The position numbers and the translations under genes are program-made. From Methylobacter sp. (lineage in GTDB: Bacteria; Pseudomonadota; Gammaproteobacteria; Methylococcales; Methylomonadaceae), in contig JAGXGY010000059.1 of the NCBI GenBank assembly GCA_024636505.1, positions 1 through 64,000 on the forward strand: a DNA stretch of 64,000 nt, given 5' to 3'. This document shows positions 28,869-38,251 of this stretch, in pieces. The notes beneath the pieces are model-generated. The model worked only from the letters and a program-made list of their open reading frames with translations, was not told where the DNA came from and did no database searches. Every line of letters begins with the position of its first letter. Position 1 is the stretch's first letter.

Positions 28869-30335
28869 ATGGAACTTAAGGAAATTCTTCTTAGAAAGCT
28901 GGATTCGATTTTACATCCAAAGCTCGATAATAAATTCATTCTTGGTTTTTTGTCATTGGGAATCCTCCTTGTAGGTGTCCCATCTCTCAGTGCTGCATTC
29001 TCGATTAAATATGGAGATACAACTTTTACTGCCGAAATTAATAATGGCCAAAATTGGTTTTTTATCTTTTTAGGCGTGATTTGCCTTGTAGTATCTGTTT
29101 ATTTTTATAACAAAAAGCTAAGTACCGAAAAGCTTAGCTATCAAAATTCAGAAGCAAAAGATTCTTCAGTTATATTCCAGAAGGTGCTCAAAGAAGGAGA
29201 AATCGGAAGAAGATTATTAGTCTATGGACGTGATCAGGTATTGATCCTTGGCGAACTCAATGAACAAAACTCCTCCTCAAAAAAAATCACTATTTCTCGA
29301 ATAAACAAAGATGGCAGTAGAGACTTTCACTTTGGAAACTCAGGAAAAGTAACCCTTGATTTTGGAGGGAGCGACAACTCACAAGTCGGTCAAATCATGT
29401 CAGACCGTAACGGAAATATTTACGTTGTCGCACATTCATTGTCAGAAGGTCAGTTTAAGATCGTAATATGCAAACTGCTGGCAAACGGTTACTTTGATCA
29501 AGCATTCGGCACGAACGGCATTTCGAGTGCAGTCATGGGTGGAGGTGGTCACGAATATGCCATGTCAGCGGTCAGGAACACTGACGGCAATATTATCTTG
29601 ATTGGTCACCAGTTCGAATCTAAGAGTTTATTAGTTGCCAAGTTTAGGTATAACGGACAGTTAGATCATACTTTTGGTGAAAAGGGTTTTGTTTCACTAT
29701 CAATTACAAACGAACATGACTGGGGGGTTGATCTTATTGTTACAGCTCCAGAAAACAAGATCATCGCACTATTCAATTCCGGCATGTATAAATCATCTAT
29801 CATTCGTTTAAATTATGACGGTACGATAGATACAAGCTTTGGCGAAAAGGGCGTGGCTGCCTTGCATCAATTCATTTCCCAAAGTGATTTAATGAAAGCA
29901 ACAAGTATGACACTCCAAAATGATGGAAAAATATTAGTTGTCGGTTACGGTAACCAAGGGATAGTTCTCAGATTAACCGCTGATGGAAACTTAGATTCAG
30001 ACTTCGCTCAAAGTGGAAAAAAAATCATACGAGGTCAATTTCGAACTGATTTACATAAAATCATCACCAGGAAAGATGGCCGGATCTTTGTAGCTGGAGG
30101 GCAAAGTGATGGTAACAGCTTAATGAGTGGATTAATCGCTTCTTTAGATAATGAAGGCACACTGATTTCCAATTTCGGTGAAGGCGGCTTTGTCTTTCTG
30201 AAAGGAGACACGAAGCAAAGAGTCACAGATATTGGACTAATAAGCGACTCAGAATTAGCAATAACTGGTGAAGAAAGCGTAATATCAGACGGATTTGAAA
30301 CCACATTTCTTGGAATTCTACCATTCAAAGGCTAA
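28869..30335 (+). CDS. Membrane-anchored delta-60 repeat protein
   Basis: The 488-residue protein has two N-terminal membrane spans (about 24-45 and 62-80) and then a long domain of beta-propeller-like repeats. Each repeat carries a D-G-x-x-D-x-x-F-G-x-x-G motif (for example GSRDFHFGNSGKV, GYFDQAFGTNGI, GQLDHTFGEKGFV, GTIDTSFGEKGV), the delta-60/SBBP pattern. At least six repeats are visible. The gene is clearly more AT-rich than prlC-ubiD before it, which suggests recent acquisition. Function is unknown; such domains usually mediate extracellular or periplasmic binding. Confidence 0.72.
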   Translation: MELKEILLRKLDSILHPKLDNKFILGFLSLGILLVGVPSLSAAFSIKYGDTTFTAEINNGQNWFFIFLGVICLVVSVYFYNKKLSTEKLSYQNSEAKDSSVIFQKVLKEGEIGRRLLVYGRDQVLILGELNEQNSSSKKITISRINKDGSRDFHFGNSGKVTLDFGGSDNSQVGQIMSDRNGNIYVVAHSLSEGQFKIVICKLLANGYFDQAFGTNGISSAVMGGGGHEYAMSAVRNTDGNIILIGHQFESKSLLVAKFRYNGQLDHTFGEKGFVSLSITNEHDWGVDLIVTAPENKIIALFNSGMYKSSIIRLNYDGTIDTSFGEKGVAALHQFISQSDLMKATSMTLQNDGKILVVGYGNQGIVLRLTADGNLDSDFAQSGKKIIRGQFRTDLHKIITRKDGRIFVAGGQSDGNSLMSGLIASLDNEGTLISNFGEGGFVFLKGDTKQRVTDIGLISDSELAITGEESVISDGFETTFLGILPFKG

Positions 30336-30382
30336 ATCCTATAGATCGGCCGTAACGGAGTAAGCCTGCTCAGGCATCAGCC

Positions 30383-30417
30383 TATGCGATGGTTTCGCGT
30401 TGCTCTAGCCATCCTGC
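30383..30417 (+). repeat. Dispersed repeat, copy beside higB remnant
   Basis: The sequence includes GATGGTTTCGCG and GCTCTAGCCATCCTGC, with imperfect dyad symmetry (GATGG/CCATC). A related copy at 33592-33632 has GATGGGTTTCGC and GCTCTACCCATCCTGC. It ends exactly where higB-like coding sequence begins. Confidence 0.72.
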
Positions 30418-30465
30418 TGGACTGACGGCGATGCCTTTGATGTTGAAATTGTCGATTACCACTGA
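30418..30465 (+). pseudogene. higB: 3' remnant of higB toxin
   Basis: Fifteen codons encode WTDGDAFDVEIVDYH followed by TGA, the characteristic C-terminus of HigB/RelE-type toxins, placed directly before higA as usual. Upstream the frame hits a stop and runs into the dispersed repeat, so the catalytic part is gone. Confidence 0.78.
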
Positions 30466-30476
30466 GGAGAAAAAAC

Positions 30477-30779
30477 ATGATGAATAACGGCATGCGCCCC
30501 ATTCACCCCGGCGAAATCCTGCGTGAAGACTATCTGGTTCCGCTTGGGCTGAGCGTAAACGCATTGGCTAATGCGCTGCGCGTTCCTGCTACCCGGCTGC
30601 ACGAAATTGCCAAAGAACGCCGTTCCATTACGCCCGATACCGCACTGCGCTTGGCGCGTTACTTCGGTGGCGATGCCCAATCCTGGCTGAATCTGCAAAC
30701 CGCTTACGACTTGCGCGTGACTGAGCAACAAGCCTTACCCGTTATTGAGCGGGAAGTTTTGCCACGCGAGGCGGCCTGA
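30477..30779 (+). CDS. higA: HigA family antitoxin (XRE-type regulator)
   Basis: The 100-residue protein starts with MRPIHPGEILREDYLVPLG and has a helix-turn-helix (about 25-65: SVNALANALRVPATRLHEIA, then RSITPDTALRLARYFGG), typical of HigA. HigA binds its operon and neutralises HigB. A good ribosome-binding site (GGAG) precedes the tandem ATG ATG. Because higB is reduced to a tail here, this is an orphan antitoxin. It could survive as an anti-addiction factor or as a regulator. Confidence 0.9.
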   Translation: MMNNGMRPIHPGEILREDYLVPLGLSVNALANALRVPATRLHEIAKERRSITPDTALRLARYFGGDAQSWLNLQTAYDLRVTEQQALPVIEREVLPREAA

Positions 30780-30796
30780 CTCTCATCCTTATAACT

Positions 30797-32320
30797 TCAA
30801 CCTATTTTATCAAGAATAAGCCTTCCCGCCGCTGCCGCCTGCTTCCGCCATTGCTTCCAGTAATTTTCAGATTGCTGTTGGCGCAAACAGCGTAAATAAC
30901 GCACCCGTTGGGCCGCGTTAAGATGTTCGTGGATCAGCGGCATCAAGCCGTCTTCGATATTGTAGGCGGATTTATCAGCGGCAAGACAAACGGGGACGAT
31001 GCAGTCCGGCGGTAAACTCAAATCGTGGGCCAGCGCGTCGCAAGCCTGTCGAATGCTGTGCGCTTTGGCGTTGTCCGGTTGCTGGATATTGTATGGGGGA
31101 TTCCATTCACGGACCGGGCGCAAACGGTCGCAATGCGTAGCCACCGCTATGATGACCGGCAAGGCTTGATTAGGGCATTGTTCCTGGAAATACTGGCGAA
31201 TGGCATTCAGTTGCTCTGTATCAATTTGGCGGGCGGCTTGCGCGGCATTGCACACCATTAAAATTACATCGACTTTTGCCCATTCCTGCATCAACGCCTC
31301 AGGCGCTTGGCCGTGCATTAAACCGCCGTAACCGGCGCTGTCCAGTATGATGGCTTGCTGCAGGCCATCGCGTTCAAGCAGGTAAGGGGTAATTGCCGAG
31401 GTGGTGGGCAAAACGCCTTCCGCGCTTTTTATTTCGCCGAATAAGGCGTTAATCAAACTGGATTTACCGCTGCTGACTTGGCCTACAACAAGCAGACGAA
31501 GCGGCTCTATCGACTGTTCATGCGCTTTACTTTCCGCAATATCTTGTTGTGAGGCGGCGGTTAATACCTCGGTCGGGGCAATATCGTCCAGGGTTAACTG
31601 CCCGCTGTAGAGTTGGATCGCGTAATAGCCGAGCTTGTTAATATAGGCGCTGATCAGCCGTTGCGATATTTCACGGGTAACGGTATTCAGCCCTTTGTCG
31701 ATCAATAGACTGCGTGCTTTAGCCAGCGCCGCGCCCGCCCAATTAAACAGCCAATTGCCGACACCGAAAACCGATCTAAATTTATTCAAGGTATCGACCG
31801 CCTGCTTGGCGCGCAATAAATCGCCGACTCTGACCGCATGACTGCCGGGAATTTTGTCTAATACGTCATGTTGAATATCTTCACAGACCAGTACAATCAG
31901 TTTCAGCAAATACGGCAGCGGAAATTCTAAAATCGGGTATTTGGAATCGGCATGAAAGTGCCTGGCAACCCGCGCCAATACTTCATTAGTCAGTTTTAGG
32001 GCTTTGCTTGAGTTCGTCAATACATCCCTCTCTGTTTGCCAGCGTTCGGTTAACGGCTTAAGTTCCTGCCACGCCAGTTGCGCTCTATCCGGCCAATTTG
32101 GATTAGGCTGAATCTCGATGGGTTCTACCAACAGCGGCTTTGCGCTATGACTGCGCCAGCGCAGCAGGCCATAGACCAGTGCCATGTTCGCCGATAAAAT
32201 GCCCAAACCCTGATAAAGCCAACCGTGTTGCCATAACCAGTAGCCGCCCAAGCCTATTAACGCCAGCCAGGGTATTAGAAACACCACCGCCAACAACCTG
32301 CCAAAGCGCGTTACCAGCAT
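30797..32320 (-). CDS. Membrane-associated dynamin/Era-like GTPase
   Basis: The 507-residue protein has two N-terminal membrane spans (about 7-50) and a long helical region (about 70-260). The GTPase domain shows G1 GQVSSGKSS, G2 Thr in LPTTSAITPY, G3 DSAGYGG and G4 near THCD. Such YfjP/YcjX-like GTPases act at membranes. It overlaps functionally with the next gene, which ends 3 bp before it on the same strand, so they probably form a two-GTPase operon. The role is unknown. Confidence 0.72.
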   Translation of the reverse strand: MLVTRFGRLLAVVFLIPWLALIGLGGYWLWQHGWLYQGLGILSANMALVYGLLRWRSHSAKPLLVEPIEIQPNPNWPDRAQLAWQELKPLTERWQTERDVLTNSSKALKLTNEVLARVARHFHADSKYPILEFPLPYLLKLIVLVCEDIQHDVLDKIPGSHAVRVGDLLRAKQAVDTLNKFRSVFGVGNWLFNWAGAALAKARSLLIDKGLNTVTREISQRLISAYINKLGYYAIQLYSGQLTLDDIAPTEVLTAASQQDIAESKAHEQSIEPLRLLVVGQVSSGKSSLINALFGEIKSAEGVLPTTSAITPYLLERDGLQQAIILDSAGYGGLMHGQAPEALMQEWAKVDVILMVCNAAQAARQIDTEQLNAIRQYFQEQCPNQALPVIIAVATHCDRLRPVREWNPPYNIQQPDNAKAHSIRQACDALAHDLSLPPDCIVPVCLAADKSAYNIEDGLMPLIHEHLNAAQRVRYLRCLRQQQSENYWKQWRKQAAAAGRLILDKIG

Positions 32321-32323
32321 AAG

Positions 32324-33499
32324 CTAAGTTCCCTTGTTTTTGAGCAATTGACGCGCATGGGCGAAGGCTTGGTCGTAAGCCTGTTTTAACGTCGCATGGT
32401 CGGGTAAAGCGCCGCGTTTGACGCCCTGCAGATACACGCAAAAAGCCTTGCCCAGCGCATAGGTCATCGCTCCCGAATAAACGCCCGCCACCGCCGAGCC
32501 GTAGACAGGGACGAATTTAAGCAGTTCCCGCCCTAATAATCCGATACCGACGCTGACGCCGATCAGGCTGGTAAATTCGGCATAAAGCCTGCGGGTCAGC
32601 TCCAGGCCGTAAATCGAAGCGATGCTGTGAAACAGTTTGGCCTGCACGGCCAGCACTAACGGCAAACCGGCCAGCGGAACCGCGCCCATGCCGGCATTGA
32701 GTAGCGCATAGCCGATCAGGTGCGGATGGGCTTGCCTGGCATAAAAATCCAGTAATTCCTTATGCGGCTCGGTACCGCGCAATAAGCCGATCACGCCTGT
32801 CGGCAATACGCTTTCAATGGTGTTCCACAACGCATCCAGCCCGTAATCGACAGGCTCAAAACCGTCTTCCGGCAGGGTGAAATCGACCGGCAAAAAATGC
32901 ACCGGCACCGACTTAAACCAGTCGCGCTGATGCAACAGCGCCTGCGCTAAAGCATGAGACACTTGCGGCGGAAAGGGTGTTTGTTGATAAGGATAAGCTT
33001 GAATATGTCCGGCACCGTCGGCATAGCCTTCGTGCAAGGCGGTTTGCACCACGATGATGGGCCAGTCCGAGTGCTGCTTATGAATGGTCAGCACTGTATT
33101 AACCACTTCTGCCTGATTCATGTCCAAAGCCCGGAGCACCACAATTAATACATGCGACTGCTCGGCGCACCAGGCCAGGTCTTCGCCGGGATTGTAAGCG
33201 GTTTCGCCCAGGCCCCGCGTATCAAGAAAACGCAGCATCGGATGGCTGGATGATGGAAAATCATAAAACCGCGAGCGTTTGGTACATGCCTGGAAACCAT
33301 TGCCGATTTCTGCCGTATCGCTGCCGGTTAATGCCCGAATCAGCGAGGTTTTGCCGGCTTGCGTTTTGCCCAGCAGCCAAAAAACAGGAATCGGCAAGCG
33401 TTGCTTGACTTCGTTTATCTTGACCTCTATGCCGATCGCTTTGGGACTGAATAGCGCATCGCCTAAACCTTTCCACGACCAACTGCCGAGGATATTCAT
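32324..33499 (-). CDS. GTPase with C-terminal DUF697-like membrane domain
   Basis: The 391-residue protein has an N-terminal G domain with G1 GKTQAGKTSLIRALTG (about 44-59) and G3 DTRGLGE (about 93-99). The C-terminal half is hydrophobic (about 255-350: GMGAVPLAGLPLVLAVQAKL, then GIGLLGRELLKFVPVYGSAV) and resembles DUF697. It is transcribed just before the other membrane GTPase. The pair may form a hetero-oligomer at the membrane; that is inference. Confidence 0.75.
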   Translation of the reverse strand: MNILGSWSWKGLGDALFSPKAIGIEVKINEVKQRLPIPVFWLLGKTQAGKTSLIRALTGSDTAEIGNGFQACTKRSRFYDFPSSSHPMLRFLDTRGLGETAYNPGEDLAWCAEQSHVLIVVLRALDMNQAEVVNTVLTIHKQHSDWPIIVVQTALHEGYADGAGHIQAYPYQQTPFPPQVSHALAQALLHQRDWFKSVPVHFLPVDFTLPEDGFEPVDYGLDALWNTIESVLPTGVIGLLRGTEPHKELLDFYARQAHPHLIGYALLNAGMGAVPLAGLPLVLAVQAKLFHSIASIYGLELTRRLYAEFTSLIGVSVGIGLLGRELLKFVPVYGSAVAGVYSGAMTYALGKAFCVYLQGVKRGALPDHATLKQAYDQAFAHARQLLKNKGT

Positions 33500-33591
33500 A
33501 GAGATTACATAAGAAAAAGGATCGTCATATTCTGCCCTGATTAAATGGAGGCCGGGCTATCGATTCGTAGCATCGAACCTTTGCCGAAAGG

Positions 33592-33632
33592 CTATTGCAT
33601 AGATGGGTTTCGCTCAGCTCTACCCATCCTGC
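33592..33632 (+). repeat. Dispersed repeat, second copy
   Basis: Contains GATGGGTTTCGC followed by GCTCTACCCATCCTGC with a GATGGG/CCCATC dyad, related to the copy at 30383-30417. It fills the gap between hemY and the GTPase operon. Confidence 0.72.
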
Positions 33633-33639
33633 CGCCTAC

Positions 33640-34872
33640 TCAAGATATTGAATCGATTCGGCTGACAAGCGCGCTGGACGCTAACTCCAAACCCAGTTTA
33701 TAACATTCGCTGGCTCTGTCTTTATCGCCTTGGGCAAACAGCAAATCACCGAATAGTTGATAAGCGGAAACGGTGGGCTCTATTGAAATGCTTTTGTTCA
33801 GGTAGGTTTCGGCTTTTTGCTTATCGCCGCATTTGATGCTCAATTTACCCAATACGGCGAGGAATATGGCATCCCGCGGGTGCATAGGCAACCACTGCTC
33901 GGCAGTTTCAAGCTGCCTTGCAACATTAAGCGACTGTACATTGCCGAATAGCACTACCAGCGTTTGATCCCAGGCTGTCGACAGGGCTCTGGACAAGCCG
34001 CCTTCAACCTTGGCACCGGCTCCCGCGTCTATCATCGCCGCAAAATAAATCGCCGAAACACCTTTCATCTGTCTTATGTAACCGGGAATTTCCGACCATA
34101 GCAATTCAATTTCCGCCACACTGCCTCGCTCGGCGGCCTGCTTTAACAATTTACTGAATACTTCGGTTTCCAGCAGTTTTATTTCGGCTTCCATCAACAC
34201 CTTATTGGTATTCAATGACGGAAGCAGTTTGCGGATGCCTTCCCAATCGCCGGCCTGTTGATAGGTCTGATGTAATAATCTTAATACACTGGCATGACTT
34301 GGATCGATCGAATGTAGGCGTGTCAGCGTTTCCAAGGCTTGACCGAATTGCTTTTCCGACAAATGCAATTCTGCCTGGGTCAGCCCTATTGCCACATCGG
34401 AACCTTGTGCGCCATCTGCTGCTTTTTTCAGATATTCATCTCTTTTATCGAGCGCACCACGAGACTGTGCGGCCCTTGCCGCAGTCAAATAGTGAATCAA
34501 CGGAGCACCGCTTTGCGAGGCATGCTTGATCAATACTTTTTCGGCTTTTTCCCAGTTACCCTCTGCAGAATCCACTAAACCAGCAATCAGCGCTTCCTGG
34601 GAGCGGTTAAATTTAATACTTTTTCCACGATTTTTAACATGGCCTGGCAATCTGAGCAGCCAACCTAAAAACCGGAAGAAGATATAAAACACAAAAAAAC
34701 CCATGATCAGGCTAACCACAAAAACGATTAGCGATGTTTCCAAGGACCAATGTCCTATACCGATCAACACATAACCGGGATTCTCAAATCCGCCCAACCA
34801 TTTATTGGCTAAAAAAGCGGCAACAATGGCAACAAGCAGCGAACCCAGAAAATACATTATATTTTTCATCAT
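33640..34872 (-). CDS. hemY: HemY-like TPR membrane protein
   Basis: The 410-residue protein has two N-terminal membrane spans (about 5-23 and 40-65) with the HemY_N layout, then TPR-like helical repeats (about 95-400: EALIAGLVDSAEGNWEKAEK, LHLSEKQFGQALETLTRL). It is the last gene of hemC-hemD-hemX-hemY. HemY of proteobacteria is a proposed scaffold for haem synthesis; it is not the Bacillus protoporphyrinogen oxidase of the same name. Confidence 0.9.
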   Translation of the reverse strand: MMKNIMYFLGSLLVAIVAAFLANKWLGGFENPGYVLIGIGHWSLETSLIVFVVSLIMGFFVFYIFFRFLGWLLRLPGHVKNRGKSIKFNRSQEALIAGLVDSAEGNWEKAEKVLIKHASQSGAPLIHYLTAARAAQSRGALDKRDEYLKKAADGAQGSDVAIGLTQAELHLSEKQFGQALETLTRLHSIDPSHASVLRLLHQTYQQAGDWEGIRKLLPSLNTNKVLMEAEIKLLETEVFSKLLKQAAERGSVAEIELLWSEIPGYIRQMKGVSAIYFAAMIDAGAGAKVEGGLSRALSTAWDQTLVVLFGNVQSLNVARQLETAEQWLPMHPRDAIFLAVLGKLSIKCGDKQKAETYLNKSISIEPTVSAYQLFGDLLFAQGDKDRASECYKLGLELASSALVSRIDSIS

Positions 34873-34884
34873 GTATTCTCTAAA

Positions 34885-36171
34885 TTATTGCGCGGCAGGC
34901 GCTGCTTCAACAGGCTTGGGCGTTTCAGCTGCGGGTGCCGGTTCAGCAGGTTTTACGGCTTCAACAGGCTTTTCGATTGGCTCAAGTTTGGCTTTTTCAT
35001 CCGGCGGCATTGATTTATCGGCATCCAATCTCAGCTTGGTAATATCTCTAAGCATTTTCAACGACAGACTGATGTCAGGAAATTCGCTGCGAATCTTAAT
35101 GGCATTAAATTTGTCCAACTCGGCAATAAAATTATTGGTCTGCGCATCTTTGGCAAAGTTTTTTTCTGCCCATTTTTTTGCATCAGCCAGACTCGATTGA
35201 TACAGCTGCTCATGCTGCTGAACCAGCGCAATTTTGGCCATTTCCAGCTTTACTCTTAACTGCTCGCGAATAAACCGGGCTTGTTCCGGCGTCAATATTT
35301 CTTTAATGGGATGCTCGGTGTGCCTGATAGTGACTATCTCTTCGAGTTGATCTATTGCCGAATCAAGCAGGTTGTGAGCGGCCTTATCGCTTGACTCTTG
35401 TTCTGTTGAAGACGGCGTCAATTCTTTTCCGATATACGGCAAAAACAAGACCAACTTATCAACCTGATTTTGCAGCGATTGAATCGATGCGTAAATACCT
35501 ACGGTATCGGCAACGTCAACGCTACGGATGGCTGCAATATCCTGGGCGATTTGTTCGCGTATTTTAAATACCCCGGCATCGCCGCTTTCTCTCAGGCGTT
35601 GATCCGCCGCTTCCAAGGCTTCGTAAGTGGCATGCACATCGCCGACTAAATGCAGGCGTTGATTGGCTACGCTTAACAGATATTCGGCATCGGCAATTAA
35701 CCAGTCGCTACGGGTCTTGCCCAATTGACGCTGTACTTGCGAAATTGCGCTGCTTAATTCATTCTGCGTACTATCGAGCTTTTCGTTATGCTGCTGAGAA
35801 AAATCCGCCAGTATTTTGGTAAAATGGGCCTCTTTTCCGGCAACATCCGCTTCTACCGTTGCCAGTTGCGATTGCATCGCGGCAAGCTGCATCTGATAGC
35901 CGCTAATCTGTTTTGACAACTCGATTAAATGCATATCGCCTTTATTGACTTCGCCGCCCAAATCAGCCTGTTGAGAACGTAATTGCTGAAAAAGATAAAA
36001 ACCGATACCGGTGACACTGATAATAATAAGCAACATAATGATACCGAACCAAAGTCCGCTACGCGACTTGCGAGGTTGGCCTGCAGGAGCTAGCTGAGGA
36101 GCATTAGCCGACGCGGAAGCTTTGCTGTTTTCGCTCACATTCTGTTGTTGTTGTTCACTCAATTCGGCCAC
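34885..36171 (-). CDS. hemX: HemX-like membrane protein
   Basis: The 428-residue protein has a cytoplasmic lead, one membrane span (about 43-65: LWFGIIMLLIIISVTGIGFY), a long coiled coil (about 70-160) and the HemX C-terminal domain (RLHLVGDVHATYEALEAADQ). It ends in a Pro/Ala/Glu-rich tail. Despite frequent annotation as uroporphyrinogen methyltransferase it has no methyltransferase motifs. It overlaps hemD by 17 nt and precedes hemY. Confidence 0.9.
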   Translation of the reverse strand: MAELSEQQQQNVSENSKASASANAPQLAPAGQPRKSRSGLWFGIIMLLIIISVTGIGFYLFQQLRSQQADLGGEVNKGDMHLIELSKQISGYQMQLAAMQSQLATVEADVAGKEAHFTKILADFSQQHNEKLDSTQNELSSAISQVQRQLGKTRSDWLIADAEYLLSVANQRLHLVGDVHATYEALEAADQRLRESGDAGVFKIREQIAQDIAAIRSVDVADTVGIYASIQSLQNQVDKLVLFLPYIGKELTPSSTEQESSDKAAHNLLDSAIDQLEEIVTIRHTEHPIKEILTPEQARFIREQLRVKLEMAKIALVQQHEQLYQSSLADAKKWAEKNFAKDAQTNNFIAELDKFNAIKIRSEFPDISLSLKMLRDITKLRLDADKSMPPDEKAKLEPIEKPVEAVKPAEPAPAAETPKPVEAAPAAQ

Positions 36172-36940
36172 TCTGTTCCCCTGTCACACACGTTATTACT
36201 GTCTCAAGAATTGCTGTATCGATAGGACTATCGCTCACAGCAATTCGATTAAACCCCATATCGAAGGCTTGTCGCCTGATTCTGTCGCTAACTACCACCA
36301 AGGGTATTAATGACAATAGATTGTTGTTTTTTCCACCCAGCATCAAATGCAAATTTTGTAAGGCTTCGGCACTAGTCACGGTAATGACATCCAGGCGATG
36401 TTGCGCAAGCAACTCGACAACCGGTGAATTATCAATACGGGGAATTATTCTTTTATAGACTTCCAAATAGCTAACTGCGGCGCCTCTGCTACGTAATGTA
36501 GTCGCCAGCTGTTCGCGTCCGCCTTCTCCACGAACGATTAAAAAATCCAGGCCTTCGGCCTGCTGCAGGGGCGGCATCGCCAGCAACGCTTCACCGTTAT
36601 AACCTGTTTCAGGCACTAAATCGACGGGTAAGCCGACCATTTTCATGGCTAGCGCCGTTGACTGACCCACTGCGGCAAAACGCACAGATTTCATCGATGT
36701 TATTTTGCCATCATTCGCCTTTAGCGCAAAATTTACTGCATTGGCACTGATAAAAATAACCCAGTCAAAGCCATCCAGATTCTCCAGTGCGGTTTTTATC
36801 GGTTCGGCATCATCCGGCGAAACAATCTCCAGCGTTGGAAACCGAACAGCTATGCCGCCTTGCTGTTCAATTAACCGGCACAGGTTCTGCGCCTGATGCT
36901 CAGGCCGCGTCACTAAAACATGTGCGCCGCTTAATATCAT
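36155..36940 (-). CDS. hemD: Uroporphyrinogen-III synthase
   Basis: The 261-residue enzyme closes and inverts hydroxymethylbilane to uroporphyrinogen III. Recognisable segments are VLVTRPEHQAQNLCRLIEQQ, FDWVIFISANAVNFAL, the conserved Tyr region in ETGYNGEALL, and TVTSAEALQNL. It starts 2 bp after hemC and overlaps hemX at its 3' end. Confidence 0.94.
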   Translation of the reverse strand: MILSGAHVLVTRPEHQAQNLCRLIEQQGGIAVRFPTLEIVSPDDAEPIKTALENLDGFDWVIFISANAVNFALKANDGKITSMKSVRFAAVGQSTALAMKMVGLPVDLVPETGYNGEALLAMPPLQQAEGLDFLIVRGEGGREQLATTLRSRGAAVSYLEVYKRIIPRIDNSPVVELLAQHRLDVITVTSAEALQNLHLMLGGKNNNLLSLIPLVVVSDRIRRQAFDMGFNRIAVSDSPIDTAILETVITCVTGEQSGRIE

Positions 36941-36942
36941 GA

Positions 36943-37869
36943 TCAGTCGAACAGCGCTTGCAGAATTTTATCGGCGCCTTGCGCCAATAAGTCTTCGGCA
37001 ACCATTGTGCCGAGAGCTTTTGCCTTGTCCAATCCACCGGTTCGCTCGGCTCGATAGATTACGCTGCCATCAGGACTGCCGACCAAGCCGCGCATCAACA
37101 ATTGTTCCCCGTGACGCTCTGCAAAACCGGCAATCGGCACTTGGCAGCCGCCGTTCAAACGTGCGTTCATGGCCCTTTCCGCCGCTAAACACAGCCCGGT
37201 TTCGCTATCATGCAACACGCTCAGCATCTGATTGAGTTCCGGATCATCAATCCGGCATTCTATGCCGATAGCACCCTGACCGATCGCAGGCAGACTGATG
37301 CCGGTATCCAGACATTGGCTAATACGCGCAGCCATACCCAGTCTTTTTAAACCGGCTGAAGCCAGAATAATGGCATCGTATTCGCCGACATCCAGCTTGG
37401 ACAGACGGGTATTTACATTGCCCCTTAACGGCAATATTTCTGCATCGGGATAACGTTCTTTAATCTGGCATTGTCTGCGCAAGCTGCAGGTACCGATTCT
37501 GGCATTAGCCGGTAAATCCTGTAAGGTCGGATAATGATTGGAAACAAACGCATCGGTCGGATCTTCACGGGGTAAAATAACCGCTAAATGCAAACCTTCC
37601 GGAAACTCTACCGGCACGTCTTTCATGGAATGCACAGCAATGTCGGCCGAACCGTCCAACATACCTTGCTCCAGTTCTTTAACAAACAAACCTTTACCGC
37701 CAATTTTGGCTAAAGGCGCATCAAGAATCTTATCGCCTTGAGTAGTCATTTTAACCAGCTCAGTCCGGCATCCCGGAAACGTCCGCTCTAACAGCGTTGC
37801 AACGTGCTCCGCCTGCCACAACGCCAGCGGACTCCGGCGCGTTGCAATACGAATAATTTTTTCAGTCAA
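36943..37869 (-). CDS. hemC: Porphobilinogen deaminase
   Basis: HemC polymerises four porphobilinogens to hydroxymethylbilane. The dipyrromethane cofactor Cys is C242 in [11 protein letters not shown], the same number as in E. coli. Other motifs are [29 protein letters not shown] (catalytic Asp) and [10 protein letters not shown]. The start is TTG at 37869, which gives the canonical N-terminus. It opens the hemC-D-X-Y operon. Confidence 0.96.
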   Translation of the reverse strand: MTEKIIRIATRRSPLALWQAEHVATLLERTFPGCRTELVKMTTQGDKILDAPLAKIGGKGLFVKELEQGMLDGSADIAVHSMKDVPVEFPEGLHLAVILPREDPTDAFVSNHYPTLQDLPANARIGTCSLRRQCQIKERYPDAEILPLRGNVNTRLSKLDVGEYDAIILASAGLKRLGMAARISQCLDTGISLPAIGQGAIGIECRIDDPELNQMLSVLHDSETGLCLAAERAMNARLNGGCQVPIAGFAERHGEQLLMRGLVGSPDGSVIYRAERTGGLDKAKALGTMVAEDLLAQGADKILQALFD

Positions 37870-38251
37870 AAGAACACCCTTTATTTTCTAACAATAAATG
37901 GCTTTATTGTAACCCGTGTCAGTTAATGACGGTTAATCGAAGTTGAATTCCCTTACCACTTGTCCGTTTCCGATAAGCTCGCTTGAACAACGAAACCAAG
38001 CTACGACAAAGTTAAGCAGGTCGAGTTACGGCTAATGTCTACCCCGTATACGGCTGAATATTGCGGGCGCGAATTTATTCGCGCCAGGTAACGCCAAGCC
38101 CTTAACTTATGGCGGTGACGTCACCCGCCCGGGAATGCCGGAATATTTTTCTTAAATGGGCGCATCAGCGGCAGGCTCATTGCGGATGTAGCCACTTACG
38201 TCAATAGCTATGTCCATTGCACAGCGGTATCCGTTATTAAATTTTGCCGGC
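37870..38251. other. Intergenic region upstream of hemC with palindromic repeat
   Basis: This holds the presumed hemC promoter region near 37880-37960 and a palindrome at 38066-38085 (GGCGCGAAT/ATTCGCGCC). The palindrome belongs to the same repeat family as the long hairpin at 42913-42969, with a partial copy near 39799-39812. No coding sequence is supported. Confidence 0.6.

Noticed and set aside
34885-36171. hemX as a uroporphyrinogen-III methyltransferase
   Set aside because: No SAM-binding motifs; the membrane span, coiled coil and operon position identify HemX.
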